From: Alkalihalobacillus trypoxylicola | GTDB taxonomy: Bacteria > Bacillota > Bacilli > Bacillales > Bacillaceae_D | Assembly: GCF_001590785.1 (NCBI RefSeq) | Contig: NZ_LTAO01000036.1 | Coordinates: forward strand, 65,867-129,866 | DNA length: 64,000 nt | Reading direction: 5' to 3' | Shown here: one piece after another, positions 35,976 to 46,639 of the stretch | How the letters are laid out: the number at the start of each line of letters is the position of its first letter | Position numbering within the stretch: position 1 is the first letter of the stretch | Notes under the pieces: model-generated | Seen by the model: only the letters and a program-made list of their open reading frames with translations | What the model was told of the DNA's origin: nothing | Database searches by the model: none | Translations under genes and position numbers: made by a program

Positions 35976-37158
35976 ATAGAGTGACTCCTTGGTCTGATAC
36001 TCCAGTGACTTCAATAGCCTTTCGTATGCATTCAATGACTGTTTCCTGCTCTTCGTTTGTCAAATTAGAGCCTGAGGGCAAGCAAATTCCATTAGTGAAA
36101 AGGATGTCCGAAATTGATTCTTCCTCACTATGAGCATAATAGGAACAATCTTTAAAAAGTGGTTGAAGATGCAATGGCTTCCATACGGGTCTCGCTTCTA
36201 TATTTTCTTTATTTAAAGAATTCAAGAGAAATTGAGAAGTTACGCCTAGCTTCTGCTCATCAATCGTCATAACGGTCAGCCATCTCGTTGACAGCATTTC
36301 TGAAGGCTCCGGCATAAATGTAATTCCTTCATACTTATTTATATGCTCAAAATAGGTTTGAAAAATCTTCCTTCTCCTATGAACTCTATCCTCTAAAAGT
36401 GGTAGCTGAGCACGACCAATCCCAGCTAAAATATTACTTAAACGATAGTTATAACCTAACTGACTATGCTGATAAAAAGGCGCTTGATCTTTAGCTTGTG
36501 CTGCTAAAAATCGAGCCTTTTTAATAGCATGAGCATTATTGGAAACGAGCATTCCGCCTCCTGAGGTGGTTATAATTTTGTTTCCATTAAATGAAAAAAT
36601 CCCAAATTCACCAAAGGTTCCACTGTGTTGATTTCGGTACTGAGCTCCCAAAGATTCTGCCGCATCCTCTATAATTGGAATCTGATAGGCGTTACATAAT
36701 GCTTGAATTTCATCCATTTTAGCACTTTGACCATAGAGGTTAACAACGATTACCGCTTTCGGAAGAATACCAGCTGTTGCTGAATCAATTAAGGCCTTCT
36801 CTAATGCTCTAGGTGACATATTCCACGTTTCTGGCTCTGAATCAATAAATACCGGCTTCGCTCCTAAATATAGTATGGGATTGGCACTTGCGACAAAGGT
36901 TAAACTAGAACAAAAAACAATGTCCCCTCTTTTAATCTCTAGTAAAGCTAGAGCTAAATGAATAGCTGCTGTTCCTGAGCTTACTGCTACCGCTCCTTTT
37001 ACTCCTAAATAGTTCTCAGCCTCTCTTTCAAAGGCGTCTACATTCGGACCGAGTGGAGCAATCCAGTTGGTATCAAAGGCTTCTTTAATATATTGTTGCT
37101 CCCCACCACTCATATGAGGGGGAGAAAGATAAATAGGATGCTTAACGATTTTGGGCAA
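35968..37158 (-). CDS. epsN: EpsN-like PLP aminotransferase
   Basis: A 396-residue DegT/DnrJ/EryC1 aminotransferase very close to B. subtilis EpsN: IYLSPPHMSGGEQQYIKEAF, TNWIAPLGPNVDAFE, and the PLP lysine in SFNGNKIITTSGGG. It converts the 4-keto-6-deoxy UDP-sugar made by EpsC to the 4-amino sugar, which EpsM then acetylates, giving a bacillosamine-type residue. It overlaps epsM by 17 bases. Confidence 0.92.
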   Translation of the reverse strand: MPKIVKHPIYLSPPHMSGGEQQYIKEAFDTNWIAPLGPNVDAFEREAENYLGVKGAVAVSSGTAAIHLALALLEIKRGDIVFCSSLTFVASANPILYLGAKPVFIDSEPETWNMSPRALEKALIDSATAGILPKAVIVVNLYGQSAKMDEIQALCNAYQIPIIEDAAESLGAQYRNQHSGTFGEFGIFSFNGNKIITTSGGGMLVSNNAHAIKKARFLAAQAKDQAPFYQHSQLGYNYRLSNILAGIGRAQLPLLEDRVHRRRKIFQTYFEHINKYEGITFMPEPSEMLSTRWLTVMTIDEQKLGVTSQFLLNSLNKENIEARPVWKPLHLQPLFKDCSYYAHSEEESISDILFTNGICLPSGSNLTNEEQETVIECIRKAIEVTGVSDQGVTLYG

Positions 37159-37795
37159 GCCACTCTCCTCCTTTCTTTTTAACTTTTGCCGGAATTCCTA
37201 CCGCTGTACAACGATCAGGAATGTCATTAATAACCGTTGATCCTGCTCCAACAATTGCCCAGCTCCCAATTCGGATTTTAGGGATAACAATAGCTCCCGC
37301 TCCTATATGTGTTCCTTCTCCTACAGAAACCCCACCCGTTAAAGTAGCTCGCGGTGAAATGTGGACATAGTCACCTAAATCATTATCGTGTTCAATGACA
37401 GCTCCTGTATTAATAATAGAGTGTTTTCCTATTATCGCTCCTGTATTAATAACAGCAAATGGCATGATAATCGTTCCATTTGCGATAGAAGCTCCAGAGC
37501 TTACACATGCTCTGGGGTGTATGATAGAAACATAACGCTCTTCTTCTAAAGCTAGTCGCTTAGTCATTATTCTACGAATCTCATTATCTCCAATACCTAT
37601 CACAAACTTTAGTTGTTTATGTCTTTTAATGAATTGATCCTTTGCAGCAATTGGTCCCTCATAAATGCCATTTCTTTTAATCAAGCGGTCAAATTGATCA
37701 TCTAATGTAGCAATAAGCTTAGCTTTGCCATTCAGACGTATCATATCTTGTATAACCTTGCTATGACCACCGGCCCCTATAATGACAACCTTCAT
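37142..37795 (-). CDS. epsM: EpsM-like sugar O/N-acetyltransferase (PglD family)
   Basis: A 217-residue enzyme: N-terminal Rossmann-like part (MKVVIIGAGGHSKVIQDMI) and a left-handed beta-helix with hexapeptide repeats (GAIIGKHSIINTGAVIEHD, GVSVGEGTHIGAGAIVIPK). His in VIEHDNDLG is the expected catalytic base of PglD-type enzymes. It would N-acetylate the EpsN product using acetyl-CoA. It overlaps epsL by 4 bases. Confidence 0.92.
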   Translation of the reverse strand: MKVVIIGAGGHSKVIQDMIRLNGKAKLIATLDDQFDRLIKRNGIYEGPIAAKDQFIKRHKQLKFVIGIGDNEIRRIMTKRLALEEERYVSIIHPRACVSSGASIANGTIIMPFAVINTGAIIGKHSIINTGAVIEHDNDLGDYVHISPRATLTGGVSVGEGTHIGAGAIVIPKIRIGSWAIVGAGSTVINDIPDRCTAVGIPAKVKKKGGEWLAQNR

Positions 37796-38406
37796 TCTTG
37801 ACCACCACTCACTTTAGCTTGAATACCTTTGAAGCGCTCCATGGTATCTTGCTCAGATTGATTAATGCCTTCAGAACGAAAAACTTTTTTTACGGTCATA
37901 GCTAAAATTTTGATATCTAGAAGAAAGGAATGATTTTCTACATACCATAAATCATATTCAAATCGCTTTTCCCATGTCGTGCTATTTCGTCCATTAACCT
38001 GCGCCCACCCCGTTATTCCTGGTTTAACATCATGCCGTTTAAGCTGGGCTTCAGAATAAAGTGGGATATATTCCATTAATAGTGGACGTGGTCCTACTAA
38101 ACTTAGCTCTCCCTTTAGTACATTAATAAGCTGAGGCCATTCATCTAAGCTGTACTTTCTTAAAAAGCGACCAATTGGCGTTAATCTTTTAGAATCAGTT
38201 AAATAAAATCCACTTCTGTCTTTTTCATTGGTCATCGTTCTCAATTTATATAATGTAAATGGTTTTGCATTCAAACCAGGTCGTAATTGTTTGAAAAAAA
38301 CAGGAGAACCAAGCTTGAATTTAATTAGTAGCATTATGCACCCAATAAGAGGCGCTAGGATAATCAACAGTATGCTTGCAGCTAAAATATCAATTATTCT
38401 TTTCAT
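37792..38406 (-). CDS. epsL: EpsL-like phosphoglycosyl transferase (initiating sugar transferase)
   Basis: A 204-residue monotopic phosphoglycosyl transferase. One N-terminal hydrophobic helix (IIDILAASILLIILAPLIG), then KLRTMTN, DEWPQLINVLKGELSLVGPRP and PGITGWAQVNGRN, all hallmarks of the family with the Asp-Glu catalytic pair (LDEWPQ). It starts the EPS repeat by moving a phospho-sugar (likely the bacillosamine-type sugar from EpsC/N/M) onto undecaprenyl phosphate. ATG 38406 with AGGAGG is preferred to 38445, which would overlap epsG. Confidence 0.92.
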   Translation of the reverse strand: MKRIIDILAASILLIILAPLIGCIMLLIKFKLGSPVFFKQLRPGLNAKPFTLYKLRTMTNEKDRSGFYLTDSKRLTPIGRFLRKYSLDEWPQLINVLKGELSLVGPRPLLMEYIPLYSEAQLKRHDVKPGITGWAQVNGRNSTTWEKRFEYDLWYVENHSFLLDIKILAMTVKKVFRSEGINQSEQDTMERFKGIQAKVSGGQE

Positions 38407-38419
38407 ATCATTCCTCCTT

Positions 38420-39493
38420 TCAAAGCGATAAATGGATATAATCACTTCTATAGTTGATGTTTAAGGATAGAACATGCTCATAGAAAAAATATAAAAAATA
38501 GCAAACAATGATGGCATAATAAATAAGCTTTTGATCCTTTTTAATAAAAAGCTTCACAATCCAAGGGAGAAGAATTAATTGATAAAGTCCAAAATAAATT
38601 GAAAATCTAGCAAAAATCCAATTTTGAGTAGAAATCATCATAAAAATCACACCTAAAAGAGCCATGTTGACGATGATATCACTTTGAGGAAAAAGCTCCT
38701 TCAATTTCTCTCGACCTAAAAAAGCTAGCCCTAATGGGATAGCTGCAACAATTACTCTAATCAAACTGGCTCCACCCTCTTGAAAGTCGCGGTAGCCTGC
38801 GTATTTTGTTCCCTCTATTAAAGAAAAAAGTAATTCCATAAACCCATTAAATCCCCAAACAATTAAAATCGTAAAGGTGAGCATTAATAAAGTCATTTTC
38901 GACCAAGCTGGCCTTCTTACAATAAAATAAATAGGGATTAAAATAAGGGCTGTTTGATGAATCGTTGAAGCGATTAAAACGACCAACATATATTTTTTCC
39001 AATCGCCTTTTAGTAAGTAGGTCGTCGCTGCAAAAATAATAGCTGCTGCTAAATATTGTCTGACTCCATTCATTGAAACTAAAAAATAGCCCATTGTAAT
39101 ATAGGCATACAAACTTAACTCTATTAGACGAGAGTATTTGTATAACGTAACACCAATTAACAGATTCGTTAAAACAGCTGTTGTGATGAGTAATAGTTGT
39201 GGGTCTTTTGTCCATTGCTGCAGTAGCATTTGCAGCATATTGAAGCCAAAGTCTCCTGAGCTCCCAATATTATCCCAAGTAAAATCAAATTCCCGATAAG
39301 AATGCATGTAATAATAAGTATCACCTATATTATTACGAAGTCCTGAAATTAAAGCCAAGCAAGCAATAGCGATACCTACGAAAAATATATTTGGGCTTAT
39401 AAAAGATGGTTTTAAGTCATTCGGACGTCCTACTATCCTTGCTAACAAAGATGACGCATATACAAAAGCTAAATTAAAATAAAGAATCGTCAT
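38420..39493 (-). CDS. epsG: EpsG-family EPS polymerase-like membrane protein
   Basis: A 357-residue multi-pass membrane protein, about ten helices. Typical EpsG elements are visible: ISGLRNNIGDTYYYMHSYR with the R-x-x-I/T-D-T-Y motif after the second helix, and YFLVSMNGVRQYLAAAIIFAA. EpsG is taken as the Wzy-like polymerase that joins repeat units outside the membrane. It sits 14 bases before epsL. Confidence 0.85.
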   Translation of the reverse strand: MTILYFNLAFVYASSLLARIVGRPNDLKPSFISPNIFFVGIAIACLALISGLRNNIGDTYYYMHSYREFDFTWDNIGSSGDFGFNMLQMLLQQWTKDPQLLLITTAVLTNLLIGVTLYKYSRLIELSLYAYITMGYFLVSMNGVRQYLAAAIIFAATTYLLKGDWKKYMLVVLIASTIHQTALILIPIYFIVRRPAWSKMTLLMLTFTILIVWGFNGFMELLFSLIEGTKYAGYRDFQEGGASLIRVIVAAIPLGLAFLGREKLKELFPQSDIIVNMALLGVIFMMISTQNWIFARFSIYFGLYQLILLPWIVKLFIKKDQKLIYYAIIVCYFLYFFYEHVLSLNINYRSDYIHLSL

Positions 39494-39517
39494 ATGCGCC
39501 CTCCTTTTTTAATGAAG

Positions 39518-40429
39518 TTATTTTTTTACAATGGTCGCTTTTTTTGTTTTGATTAAAAAAAGGTATAAAACCAAACCAGCAGGACTTGCAATAACTGTTG
39601 TCATCTTACAAGGTGATTCTAGTAAGTAACGTTTATTTTTCATTAATAAATTACTAGATACATAATGAATAGACTCTCTCAATTTGTCTTTAAAGTTGGG
39701 AGCAAACTCCATTGCCTTCTTTCTAAAAAAGGAAAAGCCTCTTGGGTTTTTTTTATACTGATGAATCATATTTAAGCTAGATCCGTCCTCTAAATATTCA
39801 ACAATACAAAGTACCTCATCCAAAATAAGTAGCGGACAAATTTGGTCGGCCATTATGTATTTATAGCTGAGTGGACAGTATTTCTCTCCTTCAAAAATCG
39901 GGTAAGGAGGGATTTGTTTCATTAGTTCCGTTCGATATACAAGCTTCTTATCTCCCTTCATTTTATGTTTGCTATATAGGTCAGTTAGTGTAGAGTCATT
40001 TAAGAATTTCGGAAGTCTAGTTCCAATTATTTGGCCACCTTTGCTAGCATCCAGTCCAACAATTCCAGCATATTCTTCGCATCCATTCTCCCTCCAGAAA
40101 TGATTGATTTTTTCCACCGCTTGATCAGGCAGGTAGTCATCAGAATCGATACAAACATTCAGTTCAGTTGATATAAGCTCATACGCTCTATTATGAGCTC
40201 CATGCATTCCTTGATTTTCCTGATAATCATATTGAATTTGAATATCGTTATCACATATCCATTTCTCTACTAACTCTTTCGTTCCATCACTGGATCCATC
40301 GTCAATAATTAACCAAATAAATTCCTTCGATGACTGCCTTTTCAAGCTTTCATAGCACTGATTTAACGTATACGCTCGATTATAGGTTGGTGTAAAAACC
40401 GTTAAGAGCGGGAGTTTATTTTCTGTCAT
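39518..40429 (-). CDS. Glycosyltransferase family 2 (EPS)
   Basis: A 303-residue GT-A enzyme with LLTVFTPTYNRAYTLNQCY, IIDDGSSDGTKELV and the metal motif IDSDDYLPDQAV. A C-terminal hydrophobic patch (VIASPAGLVLYLFLI) may associate with the membrane. The ATGA overlap with epsF indicates coupled translation. Donor sugar not predictable. Confidence 0.85.
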   Translation of the reverse strand: MTENKLPLLTVFTPTYNRAYTLNQCYESLKRQSSKEFIWLIIDDGSSDGTKELVEKWICDNDIQIQYDYQENQGMHGAHNRAYELISTELNVCIDSDDYLPDQAVEKINHFWRENGCEEYAGIVGLDASKGGQIIGTRLPKFLNDSTLTDLYSKHKMKGDKKLVYRTELMKQIPPYPIFEGEKYCPLSYKYIMADQICPLLILDEVLCIVEYLEDGSSLNMIHQYKKNPRGFSFFRKKAMEFAPNFKDKLRESIHYVSSNLLMKNKRYLLESPCKMTTVIASPAGLVLYLFLIKTKKATIVKK

Positions 40430-41550
40430 GAATCATTCAAAGCCTTTCTCGATTTCGTCATATAATACTGTGAAAGCCATTTTGCCATTGTATTCGAGTC
40501 ATATCCCTTTTCCTTTAGTAGCTGAGTGGTTTCTAACCGCTCATGGTTTGCACGAACCATATAATTTGCCCAGCTTTTTGCCCTCTCTTCTAAGCTTAAA
40601 AACTTTAATGCCCCCGTTATATTTGCTTCCTTTGTCACCCGATCTGAGACGAAGCAAGTAAGCCCCGCTGCCTGTGCTTCAACTAAAGCAACAGGAAGCC
40701 CCTCATATAGTGACGGGAAAAGAAAAACATCAAAGCCTTGCATCATATCAGAAATATTCTCACACACACCAAGAAAACGAATATGTGGTAATAAACCAAT
40801 AGCAATAGCTTTTTTTTCTATTTTTTCACGCAAATTTCCATCTCCTATTAAAACTAATACCGATTGTGGGTGTTCATTTAATAACTCCTTAAAAATCTCC
40901 AGTATAAATGAATGATTTTTTTGTTTGTTAAATCGACCAACATGCCCTATTACGAATTTCCCTTTTAGTCCATGCTGCTTTCTAATCTGATCTCTTTTTC
41001 TAGTATTGTATTGAAAATGCTCTATATTTATAGCATTATGCAAAACCTTCATTTTTTCTAAGGTGTGATCTTTTTTTGAAAAAAGCCACCTTCCTGCTTT
41101 TTTAGAACAGGCAAAATAGTCGGTCGGCTGATTTTCCAATACTTTTCTTGCATACAACCGAAATGGATATTTAAAATCTAGCTGCAAATCACTTAAATGA
41201 CTATGAGCAATTCGATGAGGAATATTAGCTTTTTTAGCAGCCCTTAAAATAAAGGCACTGTTTTCATTTATATGAGCATGAACAATTTGATAATAGGGAT
41301 GTTCTTTAAAAAATTGATTTAATTGCTTAAAATAACTTCGATAATTCCCAGGTCTAATAGGAAGCATTCTAAAAATCCTTCCCCCTAAGTTTTCTATTTC
41401 CTGATCATAGTGACCTTCTTGCTCTCTATGTACCATGAAATCAAACTGAATGTCTTTTCTATTTAATTGACGATAATAATTCATCAGCATCGTTTCTAAT
41501 CCACCGCGATTCATAACCGTGACGACTTGAAGTATTCGAATAGGGTTCAA
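40426..41550 (-). CDS. epsF: EpsF-like glycosyltransferase family 4
   Basis: A 374-residue GT-B enzyme with the EpsF pattern MNRGGLETMLMNYYRQLNR, QFDFMVHR, VHAHINENSAF, GHVGRFNKQKNHSFILEIF and the donor-site PSLYEGLPVALVEAQAAG. The match to B. subtilis EpsF extends over the whole length. It lies between two GT2 genes in the eps order D-(GT2)-F. Confidence 0.85.
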   Translation of the reverse strand: MNPIRILQVVTVMNRGGLETMLMNYYRQLNRKDIQFDFMVHREQEGHYDQEIENLGGRIFRMLPIRPGNYRSYFKQLNQFFKEHPYYQIVHAHINENSAFILRAAKKANIPHRIAHSHLSDLQLDFKYPFRLYARKVLENQPTDYFACSKKAGRWLFSKKDHTLEKMKVLHNAINIEHFQYNTRKRDQIRKQHGLKGKFVIGHVGRFNKQKNHSFILEIFKELLNEHPQSVLVLIGDGNLREKIEKKAIAIGLLPHIRFLGVCENISDMMQGFDVFLFPSLYEGLPVALVEAQAAGLTCFVSDRVTKEANITGALKFLSLEERAKSWANYMVRANHERLETTQLLKEKGYDSNTMAKWLSQYYMTKSRKALNDS

Positions 41551-41564
41551 TGCTCTCCCTCCTT

Positions 41565-42629
41565 CTACCGTTTCATTTTCCTCATTGCTTCAATACATAG
41601 TAATAATAAAAAAAGGCTTGTTGCTTTTCTCTTTTGTGCACAATAATAAAAAACCTTCCATACAATTGAGCAATGCTTTAACTCAAAATGTCTAAAGGCT
41701 TCTGTTAAAAATGGTTCATTTAGCTGTCGTTTGATACATAGAATTTTTTCTCTAAACGAAGCTTCATTCGTAGAGCTTATTTCATTTAGTCCAAGACCTA
41801 AAGTATTTAAACAAACTCGGTTATTTAAAGCCTGAATGTACTCTTCTGAGAGCTGTTTTTCTTCTATAAAAAGAGCTATTATTTCATATAAATAGTTCCA
41901 TTTTTTTTGTAAGTCGGTTTTATACTTCGTTGTTAAAGAAGCATCATTTTCCTTCCAATAATGATAGTAAGGCTTATGAATAAACATAAACTTTTTCACG
42001 TAAAAAAATACATGAAGATTAAATAATGAATCTTCATTTGTCCCTATTAGATTTAAATCTATGAATTTAATTTTTTGCTCTTTTATGATTTTTGCTTTAT
42101 AGAGCTTAGACCAAATCGTTCCCCATGCGTCTAGAAAGTCGGGACTTGACAACTCTTCATTGACAGGACCTATTAACCGTTTTACGATTTGGCTTACCTC
42201 TTCATTCTCATACAACGTTACTTCAGGTAAATGATAATCCTTGATTCGTGAATGTTCACCGAACTCACGAATGTAAGAGCACATAACAACCTCCAAATTG
42301 CCTCGAATCGCTTCTTCATACATTCTTTGGTACATGTCTTTCTCTATCCAGTCATCTGGATCAACGAAGCCTATAAATTGCCCTCTAGCTAATTCAATCC
42401 CTTTATTTCTACTAGCAGATACTCCTCGATTATCTTGATTAACAACGATTAAACGTTCCTCCGTTTTCGAGAATCCTTCTAGTATTTTTAAGCTGTTGTC
42501 AGTTGAGCCATCATTAATAGCAATGATTTCTATTTCCTGCAACGACTGTGAAACCAAGCTTTTTAAACACCTTGCTAAATACCGTTCCATATTATAAATG
42601 GGCACGATAATACTTACTTTCGGATTCAT
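41565..42629 (-). CDS. Glycosyltransferase family 2 (EPS, position of epsE)
   Basis: A 354-residue GT-A enzyme with VSIIVPIYNMERYLARCLKS, AINDGSTDNSLKIL and FVDPDDWIEKDMY. It holds the place of epsE between epsD and epsF but is about 75 residues longer than B. subtilis EpsE, whose bifunctional role as flagellar clutch cannot be assumed here. It overlaps epsD by 38 bases. Confidence 0.82.
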   Translation of the reverse strand: MNPKVSIIVPIYNMERYLARCLKSLVSQSLQEIEIIAINDGSTDNSLKILEGFSKTEERLIVVNQDNRGVSASRNKGIELARGQFIGFVDPDDWIEKDMYQRMYEEAIRGNLEVVMCSYIREFGEHSRIKDYHLPEVTLYENEEVSQIVKRLIGPVNEELSSPDFLDAWGTIWSKLYKAKIIKEQKIKFIDLNLIGTNEDSLFNLHVFFYVKKFMFIHKPYYHYWKENDASLTTKYKTDLQKKWNYLYEIIALFIEEKQLSEEYIQALNNRVCLNTLGLGLNEISSTNEASFREKILCIKRQLNEPFLTEAFRHFELKHCSIVWKVFYYCAQKRKATSLFLLLLCIEAMRKMKR

Positions 42630-43764
42630 GGTACTCCCCCACTAAATAACTGGAATAAATAGCTCCTAACTCTTGATAGACATTCTTTAAAGAAAAACTT
42701 TGGCAGTGAGCAAAGCTATTCAAACCAAATTCATTTCTTATATTTTCATTCTTAAATAATTCTAAAAGACGTTGACCAAATTCCCGCTCATCTTGCTGAG
42801 CCACAAGAAAGCCATTCACTTGATTCATCACTAACTCACGATGCCCGCGATTATCGCTAACAATTAAAGGAAGCCTACAAGCCATAGCCTCAAGTATATT
42901 TACCGGAAGACCTTCCCGAAAGCTTGAGCCAAGAGCGACATCACTTATTCGTAATAGTTCTACAATATCCTTTCTAAACCCTAGAAAATCAACCTGTTTT
43001 TCTACCCCTAACGTGTAAGCAAGTCTTTTACATTCCTCTACTAACGAACCTTCTCCAGCTAATAAAAGACGAGCTGTCGGAAGCTCATCTTTAACGGTAG
43101 CTAATGCTTTAATTAATAGCTTTTGGTTTTTATTTTTGTTGAATTCAGCTGCATTAAACAATAAAAAATGCTCCTCACGATAACCTAATTTCTGTCTAAG
43201 CTGAAGCTTCTCCTCTGCTCCATCAATCGGTTTATATTTATCCATATCCACACCGACTCCGTGAACTCTTTCAATTCGGCTGGTTTTAAAATGATGGGCA
43301 AGCGCAAGGAAATAATCTTCATCATTAATGGTAATTAAGCAATCAGTTAATGGAGCTAATAGCTTCTCTACCGGATAATACATTAACCAATTCATAACCG
43401 AGGCTCCTTTACAAAAGTGAAAGCCATGAGCTGTATAAATAATCTTTAACCCGTTCTTCTTCTTTTCATCAACTGAAGCTAAACGAGCTAAAACACCTCC
43501 TAGTGGGGTATGACAGTGAACCAAATCATACTCGTTTAATCTAATAAGTTTTTTCAACTCTAAAAAGGCTTTTATGTTCCCATAATGAAAAGGTGACCTT
43601 TGAATAGGTATCGTAAATTTTTGATCTGTATAAGGGAGCTCGTTATTACCAGCAGCTGCAATATGAACTTCCCACCCTTGCTCCTTAAACCATTTCATAT
43701 ATGGTAAATGAAAGGCCTTAAAATGATAATCAACAGTCGCACAAAACAATACTTTTTTAGTCAA
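42592..43764 (-). CDS. epsD: EpsD-like glycosyltransferase family 4
   Basis: A 390-residue GT-B enzyme strikingly similar to B. subtilis EpsD from the first residues (KKVLFCATVDYHFKAFHLPY, then DLVHCHTPLGGVLARLA, YTAHGFHFCKGA, YYPVEKLLAPLTDCLITIN). The donor site is GSSFREGLPVNILEAMACRL. It transfers a sugar to the growing lipid-linked repeat. Confidence 0.9.
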   Translation of the reverse strand: MTKKVLFCATVDYHFKAFHLPYMKWFKEQGWEVHIAAAGNNELPYTDQKFTIPIQRSPFHYGNIKAFLELKKLIRLNEYDLVHCHTPLGGVLARLASVDEKKKNGLKIIYTAHGFHFCKGASVMNWLMYYPVEKLLAPLTDCLITINDEDYFLALAHHFKTSRIERVHGVGVDMDKYKPIDGAEEKLQLRQKLGYREEHFLLFNAAEFNKNKNQKLLIKALATVKDELPTARLLLAGEGSLVEECKRLAYTLGVEKQVDFLGFRKDIVELLRISDVALGSSFREGLPVNILEAMACRLPLIVSDNRGHRELVMNQVNGFLVAQQDEREFGQRLLELFKNENIRNEFGLNSFAHCQSFSLKNVYQELGAIYSSYLVGEYHESESKYYRAHL

Positions 43765-43801
43765 CCTTCTTCACCTACTCACTTTAGCTTTTAAATAAAG
43801 C

Positions 43802-44674
43802 CTATTCCGCTCGACTCACTAGATTTTCCATAAATCGGAGCAGCTCTTCCCTTAAATCTTCATTTAAAAGGGCATGCTCTATCGTAGCTTGAATAAAACC
43901 AAGCTTCTCTCCTACATCATATCGAATACCTTCAAATTGATATCCAAATACTTTTTCGATACGAGCTAGCTTTGCAAGGGCATCTGTTAATTGTATTTCC
44001 CCACCTGCACCTGCTTGCTGATTCTCAAGAATCGTAAAAATTTCTGGAGTTAAAATATACCTACCTAAAATAGCAAGATTTGAAGGAGCCTTTTCAAGCG
44101 CTGGCTTTTCAACTAAATGATTTACTTGATAGAGCCTTTTTTCCTTTTCTTCTCCTTGTATAATCCCATATTTAGAAATATCTTTATCCTCTACTGCCCT
44201 TATTCCAACTATAGAGGAATGGTACTGTTCAAATTGGTTCATTAATTGCTTTAAACAAGGCTCTTCAGAACGGACAATATCATCTCCTAACAAGACAGCA
44301 AACGGCTCATTTCCTATAAATTTACGTGCACACCAGATGGCATGCCCTAGACCTTTTGGTTCTTTTTGTCGTATATAATGAATATCTACAAGCTGTGATG
44401 ATTTTTGGACCTCCATTAATAAGTCTAATTTACCTTTACTTAATAAGCTTTGTTCTAGTTCGATAGAATAATCAAAATGGTCCTCAATCGCTCTTTTTCC
44501 TTTTCCTGTTACAATCATAATATCTTCTATTCCTGAATCTATAGCTTCTTCGACAATATATTGAATAGTTGGTTTATCGACTATTGGCAACATCTCTTTT
44601 GGCATTGCTTTTGTTGCAGGCAAAAAACGAGTACCTAAACCTGCAGCAGGTATAACGGCTTTTTTTATTTTCAT
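43802..44674 (-). CDS. galU: UTP-glucose-1-phosphate uridylyltransferase
   Basis: A 290-residue GalU/GtaB-type enzyme: [20 protein letters not shown] nucleotide loop, [28 protein letters not shown] and LLGDDIV. It makes UDP-glucose from UTP and glucose-1-phosphate. It is inserted between epsC and epsD, a place where B. subtilis has no galU, so it may supply precursor specifically during EPS synthesis. Confidence 0.93.
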   Translation of the reverse strand: MKIKKAVIPAAGLGTRFLPATKAMPKEMLPIVDKPTIQYIVEEAIDSGIEDIMIVTGKGKRAIEDHFDYSIELEQSLLSKGKLDLLMEVQKSSQLVDIHYIRQKEPKGLGHAIWCARKFIGNEPFAVLLGDDIVRSEEPCLKQLMNQFEQYHSSIVGIRAVEDKDISKYGIIQGEEKEKRLYQVNHLVEKPALEKAPSNLAILGRYILTPEIFTILENQQAGAGGEIQLTDALAKLARIEKVFGYQFEGIRYDVGEKLGFIQATIEHALLNEDLREELLRFMENLVSRAE

Positions 44675-44691
44675 AGGCCACCTACTTTCTA

Positions 44692-46533
44692 TTAACCTGG
44701 AATTGATAGTACCTTATCCTTCATTTCAAGCTTTGTTTTCTCTTTTCTGTTTGCAAGTGAAACTAATGTACTCGCTAATTTCATTGCTTCAAGCTGGTTA
44801 AAGTTCTCAATCACCTCGTTAATTTCCTCCATAAATAATTCGGATGCTTTTCCTATATAAATTTTGGGAAAAATCTGCTTATCGTGAATTTCATTTTCAT
44901 TCAGCAATTCCTCAAACAGCTTTTCACCTTCTCTTTTCCCACTAAACTCTATTCCAATTTCATCAACATTATGACCAGACAAGGTAATCAAATTTTTTGC
45001 TAAATCAACGATTTTTATAGGTTTGCCCATATCAAGAACAAATATTTCTCCGCCCCTTGCTAAGCTTCCAGCTTGTAAAACTAATTTGGATGCCTCAGGA
45101 ATGGTCATAAAATACCTGACCATTTCAGGGTGAGTGACCGTTAAAGGACCTCCCATTTTAATTTGATTTTTAAAAAGCGGAATCACACTACCTCGACTGC
45201 CTAGCACATTTCCAAAACGAACCGCTATAAATTTGGTATTGCTCTTTTTCGCTATATCTTGGATAATCATCTCTGCTAACCTTTTTGTAGCTCCCATCAC
45301 ACTAGTTGGATTGACAGCTTTATCAGAAGATAGCATCACAAACGTATCAACACCACTCCAATTCGCTGCATCAGCTACATTTTTGGTTCCGATGATATTG
45401 TTTTTGACCGCTTCCTCTGGATTTCTTTCCATTAAAGGAACATGCTTATGAGCGGCTGCATGATACACAACACTTGGTCGATACTTTTTCATAATTTGAG
45501 TCATTTTTTCTGAGTCTTGAATATCAGCAATTTCGGTTAGGAATTTAATAGAGCTGTTTTGAAAGTTTTCTTTTAATTCCATTTCAATACTATAGATACT
45601 GTTTTCACCATGACCTAAAAGGATTAGTGTTTTCGGTGCAAATTGTGATACTTGTCGACAAATCTCAGAACCTATAGAGCCACCTGCTCCCGTCACTAAA
45701 ACAGTTTTGTTCGTTATATATTCGGATATTCCATCTATATCTAATTCAACGGGCTCACGCCCTAATAAATCCTCTACTTCTACATCTCTAAATTGAGTAA
45801 CATTTAATTTTCCGGTCACGATATCTTCTATCCTTGGTAAAATTTTTGTTTTTGCTACTGTTTTTGCACACTCTTCATAAATAGTATGTAACCTCTTTTT
45901 TGACAAAGAAGGAATGGCAATAATAATGTGGTCAATTTTTAATTCTTCCACAGCTTTCCTTATAGAAACCGACCCACCATAAACAGGTATTCCTAAAATC
46001 TCCAATTGATGTTTATGTGTATCATCATCTATAAAAGAAACAACATGAAATTCAGAGGGATTATTTCGTTTTAATTGGCGCGCTACCATCATTCCAGCAG
46101 AGCCGGCACCAATGATTAATGTACGTTTTTTATCAATCTCTTTTATAAAGGTGGAATCACGAAAAGTTCTCCATACAAACCTCGATCCTCCTATTAAGAG
46201 CATTTGCATCATCCAGCTTGTAAAAAGAAAACGTAAAAACACCTCTCCCCATACGAGCTGCTGAAAGACAGCCACAAATAAGAATGAGAGAAATAATGTT
46301 TTGGATAGGATAAAAAGCTCACCAACACTAACATATTCCCATGCTTTTTTATAAAAATGATACTTTATTGATAAAAGATAATAACAAGCATAAATAGCTA
46401 TGATATTTCCAATAAGAGCTTGAACAGCGATTAAATTCTCTGTACCAACTAAAAAAGCACTTATAATGATAGCTAATCCAATTAGAATAAAATCAATAGA
46501 AACAAATAACACCAATCGCTTATAATAGCTCAT
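44692..46533 (-). CDS. epsC: EpsC-like UDP-sugar 4,6-dehydratase (PglF/CapD family)
   Basis: A 613-residue protein with four N-terminal membrane helices (first 115 residues), a CoA-binding-like Rossmann domain ([15 protein letters not shown]), and a C-terminal short-chain dehydratase domain ([34 protein letters not shown], with Met in place of the usual catalytic Tyr as in this inverting/retaining dehydratase group). It converts UDP-GlcNAc to the 4-keto-6-deoxy sugar used by EpsN. SD GGAGGGG. The 270-base leader before it holds EAR and a long hairpin. Confidence 0.9.
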   Translation of the reverse strand: MSYYKRLVLFVSIDFILIGLAIIISAFLVGTENLIAVQALIGNIIAIYACYYLLSIKYHFYKKAWEYVSVGELFILSKTLFLSFLFVAVFQQLVWGEVFLRFLFTSWMMQMLLIGGSRFVWRTFRDSTFIKEIDKKRTLIIGAGSAGMMVARQLKRNNPSEFHVVSFIDDDTHKHQLEILGIPVYGGSVSIRKAVEELKIDHIIIAIPSLSKKRLHTIYEECAKTVAKTKILPRIEDIVTGKLNVTQFRDVEVEDLLGREPVELDIDGISEYITNKTVLVTGAGGSIGSEICRQVSQFAPKTLILLGHGENSIYSIEMELKENFQNSSIKFLTEIADIQDSEKMTQIMKKYRPSVVYHAAAHKHVPLMERNPEEAVKNNIIGTKNVADAANWSGVDTFVMLSSDKAVNPTSVMGATKRLAEMIIQDIAKKSNTKFIAVRFGNVLGSRGSVIPLFKNQIKMGGPLTVTHPEMVRYFMTIPEASKLVLQAGSLARGGEIFVLDMGKPIKIVDLAKNLITLSGHNVDEIGIEFSGKREGEKLFEELLNENEIHDKQIFPKIYIGKASELFMEEINEVIENFNQLEAMKLASTLVSLANRKEKTKLEMKDKVLSIPG

Positions 46534-46582
46534 ATTACCCCTCCATTCGTTATACAGTACAAATCCTATGTTGTTTTCATCA

Positions 46583-46630
46583 TATAGTTAGTAAAGGCCT
46601 ATCTTATCCCGATAGATCCTTACTAACTAT
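46583..46630 (-). other. Long perfect hairpin between EAR and epsC
   Basis: ATAGTTAGTAAGG and CCTTTACTAACTAT-type arms plus an inner CTATC/GATAG stem make a roughly 20-bp stem with a GGGATAA loop, with no T tract after it on the minus strand. It may be an RNA processing site, or a partial terminator that EAR overrides. Confidence 0.6.
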
Positions 46631-46639
46631 AATGAAAAA